From Hyphomicrobiales bacterium (GTDB taxonomy: Bacteria > Pseudomonadota > Alphaproteobacteria > Rhizobiales > Rhizobiaceae), in assembly GCA_900471525.1 (NCBI GenBank), contig UCEZ01000076.1, positions 1,579 to 34,716 of the forward strand: 33,138 nucleotides of DNA, in the 5' to 3' direction. Positions within the stretch are counted from its first letter, which is position 1; every line of letters begins with the position of its first letter. The position numbers were made by a program, and so were the translations under genes. The notes beneath the pieces are model-generated. The model had not been told where the DNA came from and searched no databases. It saw only the letters and a program-made list of their open reading frames with translations. Of the stretch, positions 1 through 8,971 are shown in pieces.

Positions 1-2122
1 CTGGATTGCCGGGACCGCGCCGGAGCCGCGGTTCGATGCGATCGCGCAGCTCGCCGCGCAGCTCTTCGATACTCCGATGGCCTTCATCACGCTGGTCGAA
101 AAGGATATCCAGCGATTCAAGGCTGTCCACGGCATCGATATGCCGGATATCGCCCGCTCCATCTCCTTCTGCACCCACACGATCCAGGGCGAAGACGTTT
201 TCGTCGTCCCCGACATGCAGGCCGATACCCGTTTCCGGGATAGTCCGCTGGTCAAGGCAGCGCCATTCGTCCGCTTCTATGCCGGCGCACCCCTGACGAC
301 CAAAGATGGTTTCCGCATCGGCGCGCTCTGCATCGCCGACACCGTGCCGCGCCAATTCGACGAACGGCAGCGGCAGACGTTGAAACTCCTTGCATCGTTG
401 GTCATGGAACAGATGCGCCTGCGCCAGGAAGAGATAGTCCGTTCGACAGTGATGAATTTTTCCGATGCGACCGGGCTTGCCCTCTTTTCGATCAATGCCG
501 CTGGACGGATCGAATTCGTCAACCGCGCAGCGCTCTGTCTCTTCGGATACGAACACCATGAAATGATCGGCCAGCCGATCGACATCATCATTCCCGACCG
601 TTTTCGCGGCGCGCACCATGCCGGCCTTGCACGGGTTCTGGCCGGCGGCAGCACCAAACTGATCGGCAAGACCGTCGAGGTCGTGGCACGCAAGCGCGAT
701 CAAACCGAAGTGCCGATCGAGATTTCACTGTCGATCTGGAACGATGAACGCGGTGTCGGCATGGGCGCGATCATCCGCGACATCTCCGACCGCCGGGACC
801 GCGATGCCCGGCTGCTCAGGATGGCCAACCAAGATACGCTGACCGGGCTCAGCAACCGGCACCGGTTTGAAAAACTGCTTCAGGAGGTTCTGTCCGAGAA
901 CCGTGCAGCGACGGTCGCGTTGCTCGATCTCGATGGCTTCAAGGATGTCAACGACAGCCTCGGCCATACCGTCGGTGATGCGCTGCTGCAGGCCGTCGCC
1001 GTTCGGCTGCCGTCGGTTCTTGCCGCCAACGTCACCGTTGCCCGTTTTGGAGGTGACGAATTTGCAATCCTGTTGCCCGACGACGCCACGCCCGAACAGG
1101 CCTCGATATCCATCGGCGCCGTTCATTCGGCCTTTGAAACGCCTTTCGAGGTTGGCGGCCATGTCTTCCAAGTGGCCGCGACCATTGGCTTCGCGCTCGC
1201 GCCTCAACATGGCGCCGACGCGGAGGAACTGCTCGCCAGTGCCGATTTCGCCCTTTACCGGGCAAAACAGTCAGGCGGCAGTGCGCTACTGATGTTCGAG
1301 CCCGAGATGCGCAACGATGCCCTCGCCCGGCGGGCAACCCAGGATGAACTGCTGCGCGCGCTGCAAAACGGCGAACTGGCGCTGCATTATCAGCCGCAGG
1401 TTTCGCTCAGCGACGGGCATATCTTCGGCATGGAGGCATTGATCCGCTGGCAGCATCCCGAGCACGGCCTGCTGTTTCCGGGCGCGTTCCTGCCGGCGCT
1501 GGAATCAAGTTCCCTTGCTTTGCCCGTGGGCTGGTGGGTCTTGAACGAGGCGTGCCGCCAGGCGGCGGAATGGCGGGCGAATGGCCTTCCCCCGGTCAAG
1601 ATCAGCGTCAACCTTTTCGCGGCCCAATATCGCGCCGGCACGCTGGTCCAGCATGTCGCCGACGCGCTTGCCGAGCATGGGCTTCCCCCGTCCGCGCTTG
1701 GCCTCGAGGTAACGGAAACCATTGCACTTCTCAATGACGACCATGCCTTTGCAGCGATGCGTGTCCTGCGCGATCTCGGCGTCGGCATCGCTTTCGACGA
1801 TTTCGGGACCGGTTATGCGTCGCTGAGTTCGCTGCAGCGCTTTCCACTGACGACGCTGAAGATCGACCGGAGCTTCATCAGCGACATGCTGGACAATCCG
1901 CATGACGCCGCCATCACCCGGGCCATGCTGACGATGGGCAACGAACTCGGGCTGGAAACAGTCGCCGAAGGCATCGAGACGGAAGAACAGGAGATCGCGC
2001 TCCGGCTGCTCGGGTGTAAAGCCGGTCAGGGTTACCGCTACGGCAAGGCGCTGCCCGCGGAGCAAGCCGCGGCGCTTTTGGCGACAGCCGCCGACGATCA
2101 ACAGTCACGTCGGTCCGCATAA
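1..2122 (+). CDS. GAF-PAS-GGDEF-EAL cyclic-di-GMP signalling protein (5' partial)
   Basis: Dual-domain cyclic-di-GMP enzyme: a GGDEF diguanylate cyclase and an EAL phosphodiesterase behind two sensory domains. The reading frame is already open at base 2, and the residues before the first internal ATG (77) continue the GAF domain, so the true start lies left of the window. Order over the roughly 706 visible residues: GAF (about 1-140), PAS (about 155-270, ending in an IIRDISDRRDRD linker), GGDEF (about 275-435), EAL (about 450-690). The cyclase signature is intact (RFGGDEF). The four residues that would form the RxxD inhibitory site, five residues before GGDEF, are AANV, so product inhibition is probably lost. 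EAL hallmarks are present: MEALIRW, SVNL, LEVTET, DDFGTGYASL, LKIDRSF, AEGIE and GQGYRYG, which suggests an active phosphodiesterase. No membrane segment is visible, so the product looks cytoplasmic. It converges on ligA. Which activity dominates cannot be read from sequence. Confidence 0.9.
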   Translation, partial: WIAGTAPEPRFDAIAQLAAQLFDTPMAFITLVEKDIQRFKAVHGIDMPDIARSISFCTHTIQGEDVFVVPDMQADTRFRDSPLVKAAPFVRFYAGAPLTTKDGFRIGALCIADTVPRQFDERQRQTLKLLASLVMEQMRLRQEEIVRSTVMNFSDATGLALFSINAAGRIEFVNRAALCLFGYEHHEMIGQPIDIIIPDRFRGAHHAGLARVLAGGSTKLIGKTVEVVARKRDQTEVPIEISLSIWNDERGVGMGAIIRDISDRRDRDARLLRMANQDTLTGLSNRHRFEKLLQEVLSENRAATVALLDLDGFKDVNDSLGHTVGDALLQAVAVRLPSVLAANVTVARFGGDEFAILLPDDATPEQASISIGAVHSAFETPFEVGGHVFQVAATIGFALAPQHGADAEELLASADFALYRAKQSGGSALLMFEPEMRNDALARRATQDELLRALQNGELALHYQPQVSLSDGHIFGMEALIRWQHPEHGLLFPGAFLPALESSSLALPVGWWVLNEACRQAAEWRANGLPPVKISVNLFAAQYRAGTLVQHVADALAEHGLPPSALGLEVTETIALLNDDHAFAAMRVLRDLGVGIAFDDFGTGYASLSSLQRFPLTTLKIDRSFISDMLDNPHDAAITRAMLTMGNELGLETVAEGIETEEQEIALRLLGCKAGQGYRYGKALPAEQAAALLATAADDQQSRRSA

Positions 2123-2144
2123 CCCACGGACGGCCAGCGACCCG

Positions 2145-2163
2145 TCTGCTCACCGAGAGCAGA
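2145..2163. terminator. Candidate hairpin between convergent GGDEF-EAL gene and ligA
   Basis: A perfect 7-bp inverted repeat (tctgctc / gagcaga) with a 5-nt loop lies in the 68-bp space between the two convergent stop codons. There is no T-tract on either side, so its role as a terminator is inferred mainly from position. Confidence 0.3.
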
Positions 2164-2190
2164 GCGGCGACAAGGCCGATCGCAAAGCGG

Positions 2191-4356
2191 TTACCCTCCG
2201 ATCAGGGTAAACCAGCCGTCCTCATCGGTGGTTTCAACCCCCAATTCGCGGGCTTTTTCGAGTTTCGAACCGGCACCGGGGCCGGCAACGAGCAGATCGG
2301 TCTTCTTCGATACGGAACCGGCAACCTTGGCGCCCAACCGTTCGGCCATGGCCTTGGCCTCGTCGCGCGTCATTTTTTCGAGAGAACCGGTAAAGACGAC
2401 GGTCTTGCCGGCGACCGGGCTTGAGCTTGCCACCGGTGCTTCAGCGTCCTGTGGCGTGACCATACCGGGCGCTAGGAGACGCGTTACTACATCCATGTTG
2501 CGCGGCTCCTTGTAGAATTCGACGATCGCCCGTGCGACGACTTCGCCGATGCCGTCGATCGTGTTGAGATCGCCCCAAGCCTCGGACGTGATGTCGCTTG
2601 CAGTCTTCATCGCCTCCGCGAAAGCCGCATAGCTGCCATAGGAACGCGCCAGAAGCTTTGCCGTCGTTTCGCCGACATGGCGAATGCCGAGCGCATAGAT
2701 CAGGCGGTGCAAAGCAATCTCCCGGCGGTCGTTGATCGCGTCATAGAGCTTACGGACACTGACCTTGCCGAAGCCGTCGATATTTTCGAGCTTGGTCAGG
2801 GGCGAGCCGTTCTGGCGTTTCTCTAGCGTGAAGATATCGGGTGCAGTCTTGATCGTCAGCGCCGGATCGTCTGCCTCGAAGAAGAAATCGATCTGCTTGG
2901 ACCCCAGTCCCTCGATGTCGAACGCATTGCGCGAGACGAAATGCTTCAGGTGCTCGACCGCCTGCGCGCGGCACACAAAACCACCAGTGCAGCGAGTCAC
3001 TGAATCGAGCTTGCCGGTCTTTTCGTTTCTCTCGCGCACCGCATGGCTGCCGCAGACCGGGCAGACCCTCGGAAACTGATAGCGCTCGGAGCCTTCAGGG
3101 CGCTTCTCCATAACCACATCGAGGACCTGCGGGATAACGTCACCAGCGCGCTGGACAATGACTGTATCGCCGATGCGGATATCATGCTCCTCCTCGCGGA
3201 TGCGCTCACCGCCGTTGCCGATGCCTTCGATGTAGTCGGCATTGTGAAGCGTCGCATTGACGACGACGACGCCGCCGACCGTAACCGGCGTCAGCCGCGC
3301 CACAGGCGTCAAGGCTCCGGTGCGTCCCACTTGGATGTCGATATTCTCGACCGTGGTGAAAGCCTGCTCGGCCGGGAATTTGTGCGCCGTCGCCCAGCGC
3401 GGCGAGCGCGAGCGGAAGCCGAGGCGCTGCTGCAGGTCGAGGCGATCGACCTTGTAGACGACGCCGTCGATATCGTAGTCGAGATCGGGACGTTTCAGGC
3501 CGATGTCATTATAGTGTTCCAGGATCGCTTCGATCGACGACAGGCGCTGCATCAGCGGGTTGACCGGGAAACCCCAGCGCTTGAAGACGTCAACCATGCC
3601 GAACTGGGTATCGGCCGGCATCTCCGATATCTCGCCCCAGGCATAGGCGAAGAATTTCAGCTTGCGGCTCGCGGTAATCGTCGGGTCGAGCTGACGGAGC
3701 GACCCCGCCGCCGTGTTGCGCGGATTGACGTAGGTCTGCTTGCCCTCTGCCAACATCTGTTCGTTCAGTGCCAGGAAATCGCTCTTGGCCATGTAGACCT
3801 CGCCGCGCACCTCGACCACGGCCGGGGCGTCCGACGGAAGGGCCTGCGGGATTTCCTTGATGGTGCGGATATTGGCCGTGACGTTCTCACCCGTCGTGCC
3901 ATCGCCGCGCGTGGCGGCGCTGACGAGCTTGCCGTTCTCGTAACGAAGGGACATCGAAAGCCCATCGATCTTCGGCTCAGCGGTAAAGGCGATGGAATTG
4001 TCCGGCAGCAGACCAAGGAAGCGATAGACGCTGGAAATGAAATCGCTCACATCCTCGTCCGAAAACACGTTGTCGAGCGACAGCATCGGCCGGGCATGGG
4101 TGATCTGCTGGAATATCCCGGACGGCGCCGCCCCGACCTTGCGCGACGGGCTGTCGGCGCGGACAAGCTCCGGGAACCGCGCCTCGATCTCCTCGTTGCG
4201 CCGCTTCAGCGCGTCGTAGTCCGCATCCGAAATCTCCGGCGCATCCTTGCCGTGATAGAGCGCATCGTGATGCGCCAGCTCGCCGGCCAGGCGTTCCAGT
4301 TCTGCTGCGGCATCTTCAAGCGTCAGGTTTTCAACGGCAACGGACAAGGTCGACAT
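2191..4356 (-). CDS. ligA: NAD-dependent DNA ligase LigA
   Basis: Seals nicks between Okazaki fragments and during repair, using NAD+ to adenylate its active-site lysine. The adenylation motif KIDG is at residues 129-132. An OB fold is followed by a four-cysteine zinc finger (CPVCG ... CTGGFVC), helix-hairpin-helix repeats, and a C-terminal BRCT domain over roughly the last 80 residues (VVFTGSLEKMTRDEAK onward). I chose the ATG at 4356 (721 aa, close to the usual rhizobial size of just under 720). It starts MSTLSVAVEN and has GGAG a few bases upstream, while the longer open frame to 4509 adds about 50 residues with no ligase similarity. The gene diverges from the hypothetical gene at 4512 and converges on the GGDEF-EAL gene, so it is probably transcribed from its own promoter in 4357-4511. 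Confidence 0.97.
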   Translation of the reverse strand: MSTLSVAVENLTLEDAAAELERLAGELAHHDALYHGKDAPEISDADYDALKRRNEEIEARFPELVRADSPSRKVGAAPSGIFQQITHARPMLSLDNVFSDEDVSDFISSVYRFLGLLPDNSIAFTAEPKIDGLSMSLRYENGKLVSAATRGDGTTGENVTANIRTIKEIPQALPSDAPAVVEVRGEVYMAKSDFLALNEQMLAEGKQTYVNPRNTAAGSLRQLDPTITASRKLKFFAYAWGEISEMPADTQFGMVDVFKRWGFPVNPLMQRLSSIEAILEHYNDIGLKRPDLDYDIDGVVYKVDRLDLQQRLGFRSRSPRWATAHKFPAEQAFTTVENIDIQVGRTGALTPVARLTPVTVGGVVVVNATLHNADYIEGIGNGGERIREEEHDIRIGDTVIVQRAGDVIPQVLDVVMEKRPEGSERYQFPRVCPVCGSHAVRERNEKTGKLDSVTRCTGGFVCRAQAVEHLKHFVSRNAFDIEGLGSKQIDFFFEADDPALTIKTAPDIFTLEKRQNGSPLTKLENIDGFGKVSVRKLYDAINDRREIALHRLIYALGIRHVGETTAKLLARSYGSYAAFAEAMKTASDITSEAWGDLNTIDGIGEVVARAIVEFYKEPRNMDVVTRLLAPGMVTPQDAEAPVASSSPVAGKTVVFTGSLEKMTRDEAKAMAERLGAKVAGSVSKKTDLLVAGPGAGSKLEKARELGVETTDEDGWFTLIGG

Positions 4357-4501
4357 ACTGGCAGACTCCACGTTTTGGCTCCGTTTTAGAGAAAATCCCA
4401 TGAATGAAAAGCCGCGGCTTCGGAAAGCGTCGATTAATTCCTCACCGATATAGTGCCGGCAGAAGGCAACCGTGCCAGAGAACAACAAGCGACCCGGCGG
4501 C

Positions 4502-4506
4502 AGGAG
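4502..4506 (+). promoter_or_regulatory. Ribosome binding site selecting the GTG start at 4512
   Basis: AGGAG lies 5 nt before a GTG codon at 4512. No comparable site precedes the upstream candidate at 4404, so this decides the start of the hypothetical gene. Confidence 0.6.
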
Positions 4507-4511
4507 CAAGC

Positions 4512-5243
4512 GTGATTACCGCAACGACATCCTATTCCCTGCCCCTGCGTCCGCAACGGCCTGCGGCATACGAAAGCGCATCCGCCTTGTCGACCGGCGA
4601 TAGCGTGGATGAACGGCAGCAGGCAGCTTCTGGCGCACTCGACGCCTTGCGCGGGATTGTGGAAAACGGTCCGCGCGAACGCAAGGCGCAAGCCGAGGAA
4701 AAGCTCAAGCGCCTCAAGGATGAGATGACGGCTTTGATGCGATGGGGATTTGCGCCCGGAGCAACGGCCCAGCGCTCCTTGCAACTCGCCAAGGAACTCG
4801 CATCAACCGCCGCGCAATTCTCCGACGCCGTTTCCTCCGGAAAAAACATGACGTCAGTCTTCGGGTTGACCGCTGCGATGCCGGACACATCAACAAACCA
4901 AACGGCAGCAGTGGAGGAGGTTGCCGAGGACAGCGGAGTGCCCGAGGGCGAGGGCAATTTCCTGCCACAGGCTTATCGCGATATCCTGAACGACGACGTG
5001 CCGGACGCGGCACTCCATTCCGGCGACAAAGAGACGGTCGCAGATTTCAGAAGTGCTGCCCGGCAACTGCAGTTCATGCTGGAAGACGCAGCGCGCCAGT
5101 TGCACAAGAATGGCCGTCCCGCTGCCTTTACCGATCTGGCGAAAGACAGCCTTGCGAGCATCGACCACGCATTATCGAGGCTCGACGGAAGCTCTGCCGG
5201 CATGCCGTCTCGTCCGGCGCAGACCACCATCCAAATGCTTTAG
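4512..5243 (+). CDS. Hypothetical protein, helical, between ligA and recN
   Basis: I do not recognise a named family. With the GTG start at 4512 it encodes 243 residues beginning VITATTSYSLPL; the first residue would be read as Met. There is no signal peptide, membrane segment or recognisable catalytic motif. Two stretches look strongly helical: one rich in Lys/Glu/Ala/Leu near the middle of the first half (around AEEKLKRLKDEMTALMRWG, followed by LAKELASTAAQFSDAV), and one near the C-terminus (FRSAARQLQFMLEDAARQL). The segment between them is acidic and probably disordered. Codon use matches the neighbours, and the frame is intact over 730 bp on the strand opposite ligA and recN, so a real gene is likely. 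It diverges from ligA and ends 14 bp from the recN stop. The longer reading from 4404 would overlap nothing but lacks a ribosome binding site. Function unknown; a link to DNA repair from its neighbours would be speculation. Confidence 0.75.
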   Translation: MITATTSYSLPLRPQRPAAYESASALSTGDSVDERQQAASGALDALRGIVENGPRERKAQAEEKLKRLKDEMTALMRWGFAPGATAQRSLQLAKELASTAAQFSDAVSSGKNMTSVFGLTAAMPDTSTNQTAAVEEVAEDSGVPEGEGNFLPQAYRDILNDDVPDAALHSGDKETVADFRSAARQLQFMLEDAARQLHKNGRPAAFTDLAKDSLASIDHALSRLDGSSAGMPSRPAQTTIQML

Positions 5244-5257
5244 AACGCTTGCCTAAA

Positions 5258-6931
5258 TCAGCCGCCGCCGGCCAGCAACCTTGCAGCCGCCGCCCTCGCC
5301 TCGTCGGTCACGGAGGCACCAGCGAGCATGCGGGCGATTTCCTCGGTGCGAGCGGTATTGTCCATGCGGGCGACGCGGGTGGCGATGGTTTCGGATTTTT
5401 CCGCCGAGGGTCCCTTGGAAATCAGCAGATGCGTCGCGGCACGGGCCGCCACCTGCGGCGCGTGGGTAACGGAAAGCACCTGCACGGTCTTCGACAACCG
5501 CTTCAGCCGCTGGCCGATGGCATCGGCCACGGCACCACCGACACCGGTGTCGATCTCGTCGAAAACCAGCGTCGGCGCCGAGCCGCGGTCGGCTAGCGCC
5601 ACCTTCAGCGCCAGAAGGAAGCGCGAGAGTTCGCCACCCGAAGCCACCTTCATGATCGGTCCGGGCCGGGTGCCAGGGTTGGTCTGGACATGGAATTCCA
5701 CCACGTCGATGCCATCGGCGGTGGCCGCATCCGGATCAGAACTCACTTCGGCCATGAAACGCGCGCGCTCCAGCTTCAAGGCAGGAAGCTCGGCCATGAC
5801 GGCTTCGGACAGCGCCGTCGCCGTGTTATGGCGCTTGGCAGAGAGAGCGGCAGCGGCTGCATCGAAGGCACCCTTGGTGAGACCAAGCTGCAGTTCCAGC
5901 TGCTTCAGCTTCTCCTCTCCGGCATCGAGATCGGCGAGATCGGAGATCATCCGGACGGCCAGCGCCGGCAGCGACGTAACCGGAACGGAATATTTCCGCG
6001 CAGCGGCCCTCAGTGCAAACAGGCGCTCTTCGACGCGCTCCAGTTCCTTCGGGTCGTATTCGGTTTTCCTGAGCGCCGCCTCAACTGCCATCTGCGCATC
6101 GGAGAGCTGGTTGAGCGCGGCATCGAGAAGCTCCACCGTCTCTTCGAGAAGACCTGGCGCCTCATGGCTCTTGCGCTCGAGCCGCCGCACCATCGAAGCG
6201 ATGAGAGGCACGGGGGACGCATTGCCGTTGAGAAATTCGCTCGCCTCGTTGATATCGACGGCGATCCGCTCCGCCTTCATCATGCGCGAGCGGCGCTCGG
6301 CGAGATCGTCCTCCTCACCATCCTGCGGCGACAGGGTTTCCAGCTCATCGACGGAGGAACGCAGGTAATCGGCCTCACGGGCGGCGGCCTCGACCTTGTC
6401 GCGGTGCTTCTTCAGGGTCCGCTCCGCATCCTTCCAGACGCGATAAAGGCCGCCGACGGCCTGCGCCTCCTCGGCAAGGCCGCCGAAGGCATCGAGAAGC
6501 GTGCGATGGGCGTGGGTATCGACAAGGGCGCGATCGTCATGCTGGCCGTGGATCTCGACGAGGAGCTGCCCCACTTGGCGCATCAGCTGCACGGAGACCG
6601 GCTGGTCGTTGACATAGGCCTTGGTGCGGCCGTCGGCCGACTGCACCCGGCGGAAGATCAGGTCGCCGTCGTCGTCGATACCGTTTTCGCGGACGAGAAG
6701 CCGGGCCGGATGGCCCATGCCGACATCGAAGACCGCCGTCACCTGCCCCTTGTCGCCGCCATGGCGAACGAGCGAGCCGTCCCCGCGCCCGCCGAGCGCG
6801 AGCGAAAGACTATCGAGAAGAATGGATTTTCCGGCGCCGGTTTCGCCGGTCAGCACTGAAAGACCGGCATCGAAGGACAGATCAAGCCGTTCGATCAGGA
6901 CGATATCGCGGATCGAAATCTGTGAAAGCAT
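5258..6931 (-). CDS. recN: DNA repair protein RecN
   Basis: SMC-like ATPase that acts early in recombinational repair of double-strand breaks. The 557-residue length is normal. The Walker A motif GETGAGKS is at 29-36. A long, charged, mostly helical central region matches the coiled-coil arms. Near the C-terminus come the ABC signature (VASGGELSRF) and Walker B (LVFDEIDTGVGG), followed by a SVTHAPQVAA switch segment. It starts 34 bp after the bamD stop, so the two are probably co-transcribed. In many bacteria recN is SOS-induced; I saw no clear LexA box directly upstream. Confidence 0.97.
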   Translation of the reverse strand: MLSQISIRDIVLIERLDLSFDAGLSVLTGETGAGKSILLDSLSLALGGRGDGSLVRHGGDKGQVTAVFDVGMGHPARLLVRENGIDDDGDLIFRRVQSADGRTKAYVNDQPVSVQLMRQVGQLLVEIHGQHDDRALVDTHAHRTLLDAFGGLAEEAQAVGGLYRVWKDAERTLKKHRDKVEAAAREADYLRSSVDELETLSPQDGEEDDLAERRSRMMKAERIAVDINEASEFLNGNASPVPLIASMVRRLERKSHEAPGLLEETVELLDAALNQLSDAQMAVEAALRKTEYDPKELERVEERLFALRAAARKYSVPVTSLPALAVRMISDLADLDAGEEKLKQLELQLGLTKGAFDAAAAALSAKRHNTATALSEAVMAELPALKLERARFMAEVSSDPDAATADGIDVVEFHVQTNPGTRPGPIMKVASGGELSRFLLALKVALADRGSAPTLVFDEIDTGVGGAVADAIGQRLKRLSKTVQVLSVTHAPQVAARAATHLLISKGPSAEKSETIATRVARMDNTARTEEIARMLAGASVTDEARAAAARLLAGGG

Positions 6932-6965
6932 CCCGATTCAAATCTCTTCGCTGCTGATTCCGGTC

Positions 6966-7832
6966 CTACGCGCCCAGAAGTTGCTTGCCTGCGCGCGAAA
7001 TCCACGAATTGCCGTTCTCGCGCGGTTCCAGACCACCGGTCTGCAGGAGCTTGTAGCTGTCGGCATACCACTGGCTGTCCGGATAGTTGTGTCCAAGGAC
7101 AGCCGCTGCCGTCTGTGCTTCGGTGGTGATGCCCATGGCGAAATAGGTCTCGACCAGACGCGACAAAGCCTCTTCCACTTGGTTGGTGTTCGGGTAGGAC
7201 TCGACCACTGTGCGGAAGCGTGTGATCGCGGCCAGATACTCCTTGCGCTCGAGATAGTAGCGGCCGACCTGCATTTCCTTGCCGGCCAACTGGTCCTTGG
7301 CAAAGCGGATCTTTGCTTCCGCATCCTCGACATATTCCGAATCGGGATACTTGGTCACCACCGCCTGCATCGCCTCGATCGTCTTGAAAGCCGGCTTCTG
7401 GTCCTGCGTCACCGCCGGGATCTGCTTGGAATAGGCCAGACCGACGATGTACTGCGCGTAGGCCGCGTCTTCGGATTCGGGGTAAAGATTGAGATAGCGG
7501 CTCGCGCCGTTGATGGCGTCCTGATACTGGCCATTGCGGTAGTTCACGAACGACCGCATGACGAGCGCCTTGCGAGCATATTCGGAGAACGGATGCTGCT
7601 GGTCGATCGCGTCGAACTTGCGCGCCGCCTCCGTGGTCTTGCCCGCATTCAGGTTGGCAAGGCCCTGATTGTAGAGCACTTCCGGCGGATCCGTTTCGGC
7701 GGTCAGCTTGGTGATGTCGATATCGGGATCGTTCTGGCAGCCGGTCACCAGAACACTGGCTGCGGAAGCCGCAAGCGCGATGACAGCAACACGTGCCATC
7801 TTCTTCAATTCAAACTGGCCTGCAAATACCAT
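6966..7832 (-). CDS. bamD: Outer-membrane assembly lipoprotein BamD
   Basis: Essential lipoprotein of the BAM complex that inserts beta-barrel proteins into the outer membrane. The N-terminus has a basic segment, a hydrophobic stretch (VAVIALAASAASVLV) and a lipobox VTGC with the lipidated cysteine at residue 32. The mature part consists of TPR repeats typical of the family (LYNQGLANLNAGKTTEAARKF and similar). The length of 288 aa is normal. The ATG at 7832 is kept; a second ATG at 7799 (MARVAVIAL) would still give a full signal peptide and cannot be excluded, since neither start has a strong ribosome binding site. recN follows 34 bp downstream. A promoter probably lies between 7833 and the lpxC terminator. 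Confidence 0.95.
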   Translation of the reverse strand: MVFAGQFELKKMARVAVIALAASAASVLVTGCQNDPDIDITKLTAETDPPEVLYNQGLANLNAGKTTEAARKFDAIDQQHPFSEYARKALVMRSFVNYRNGQYQDAINGASRYLNLYPESEDAAYAQYIVGLAYSKQIPAVTQDQKPAFKTIEAMQAVVTKYPDSEYVEDAEAKIRFAKDQLAGKEMQVGRYYLERKEYLAAITRFRTVVESYPNTNQVEEALSRLVETYFAMGITTEAQTAAAVLGHNYPDSQWYADSYKLLQTGGLEPRENGNSWISRAGKQLLGA

Positions 7833-7957
7833 TCGTAAATCCCAACTCGCGCGGCGGTAAGAATACCGCAGCCTATGAACCGCGTTTTAGATCAAGATGC
7901 AACAAGACCGCAATGTCATGATGATTGATTAACGCAATTTTGTGGCAGCCTTATCAT

Positions 7958-7982
7958 GAAAAAGCCGGTCAAAAGACCGGCT
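7958..7982 (-). terminator. Intrinsic terminator downstream of lpxC
   Basis: Read on the minus strand, an 8-bp perfect stem (agccggtc / gaccggct) with a 4-nt loop is followed by a T run. It sits 50 bp after the lpxC stop and separates lpxC from bamD transcription. Confidence 0.8.
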
Positions 7983-8032
7983 CTTGCCAACATCAAACCC
8001 GTTTTTCCCTTTCAGGAACAACCGACTGCGCA

Positions 8033-8971
8033 TCACGGCGCATTGACGGCGATCACTTCGCGCGGCACCGAACGCTGACGCTGCGTCGATGTCTCGACGA
8101 TTTCGTAGGCCGTCGGATCGCTCATCAGCGCCTTCAGCGCGTTCGCATTCATCTTGTGGCCGCCGCGATAGGAACGATAGCAGCCGATGAACGGCGCGCC
8201 GGCCAGAGCAAGGTCGCCGACGGCGTCGAGCGTCTTGTGGCGGACGAATTCGTCCTTGTAGCGCAGGCCTTCCATGTTGATGACCGTATTGTCGTCGGAA
8301 ATGACAACCGAATTTTCCAGCGACGAGCCAAGGCCGCGACCGGCAGCCCACATACGCTCGACATCGCGCATGAAGCCGAAGGTGCGGGCGCGCGACAATT
8401 CCGTCTTGAACACCGACGGCGTGATGTCGCCCTTCCAGGCCTGACGACCGATCAGCGGGCTATCGAAATCGATCTCCACTTCGAAACGCATGCCATCATA
8501 CGGCGTAAATTCCGACCAGGAGGCACCCGATTCGATGCGGACCGGCTTGAGGATGCGGATATAGCGGCGCTTCACGGCAAGTGCCTTGATGCCCGTCTGC
8601 TCGATAGCTTCGATGAACGGGGCAGAACTGCCGTCCATGATCGGCATTTCGGCGCCGTGCACTTCGACCAGAAGATTGTCGAGGCCGAGCGCGTAGATCG
8701 CTGCCATCACATGCTCGATCGTTGCGATCGAAGTCGCAGGCGAAAAACCGAGAATGGTGCAGAGATCGGTATTGCCGACCTGCGAAGAGACGGCCTTGAA
8801 TTCGCTGATCGTCTGTTCGCCGACGACGCGCTGGAAAACTATACCGCTATCCGCTTCCGCAGGGTGGAAGGTAATTGCTACCTCGGCGCCAGAATGTACG
8901 CCCGTGCCGCTCAAAGTTACAGAGTGTGCAATCGTTGTCTGAAACCCAAGCAGTCCAATTCCCAGTCCCAT
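8033..8971 (-). CDS. lpxC: UDP-3-O-acyl-N-acetylglucosamine deacetylase LpxC
   Basis: Zinc enzyme for the committed step of lipid A synthesis, acting in the cytoplasm. Motifs, numbered from the ATG at 8971: IEHVMAA (85-91) with the catalytic Glu and first zinc His, HKTLDAVGD (zinc His 244, Asp 248), and GGHKMN (His 271), all in the expected order. The product is 312 aa. The ATG at 8971 (MGLGIGLLGFQTT) is preferred because GAAGG (8980-8984) precedes it by 8 nt. The longer open frame to 8986 would use a TTG codon with no ribosome binding site and would place that GAAGG inside the gene. It lies between its own terminator and the ftsZ terminator, so it forms a single-gene unit with a leader of up to about 280 nt that contains an inverted repeat. 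Confidence 0.97.
   Translation of the reverse strand: MGLGIGLLGFQTTIAHSVTLSGTGVHSGAEVAITFHPAEADSGIVFQRVVGEQTISEFKAVSSQVGNTDLCTILGFSPATSIATIEHVMAAIYALGLDNLLVEVHGAEMPIMDGSSAPFIEAIEQTGIKALAVKRRYIRILKPVRIESGASWSEFTPYDGMRFEVEIDFDSPLIGRQAWKGDITPSVFKTELSRARTFGFMRDVERMWAAGRGLGSSLENSVVISDDNTVINMEGLRYKDEFVRHKTLDAVGDLALAGAPFIGCYRSYRGGHKMNANALKALMSDPTAYEIVETSTQRQRSVPREVIAVNAP

Noticed and set aside
4371..4386. Degenerate LexA-like box GTTT-N7-GTTT upstream of ligA
   Set aside because: The alphaproteobacterial SOS box is a GTTC direct repeat with 7-nt spacing; both halves deviate, and ligA is not a usual SOS gene.
3043..4389. 448-codon plus-strand frame antisense to ligA
   Set aside because: Shadow of ligA; low-complexity Arg/Asp/Val translation typical of antisense frames in GC-rich genes.
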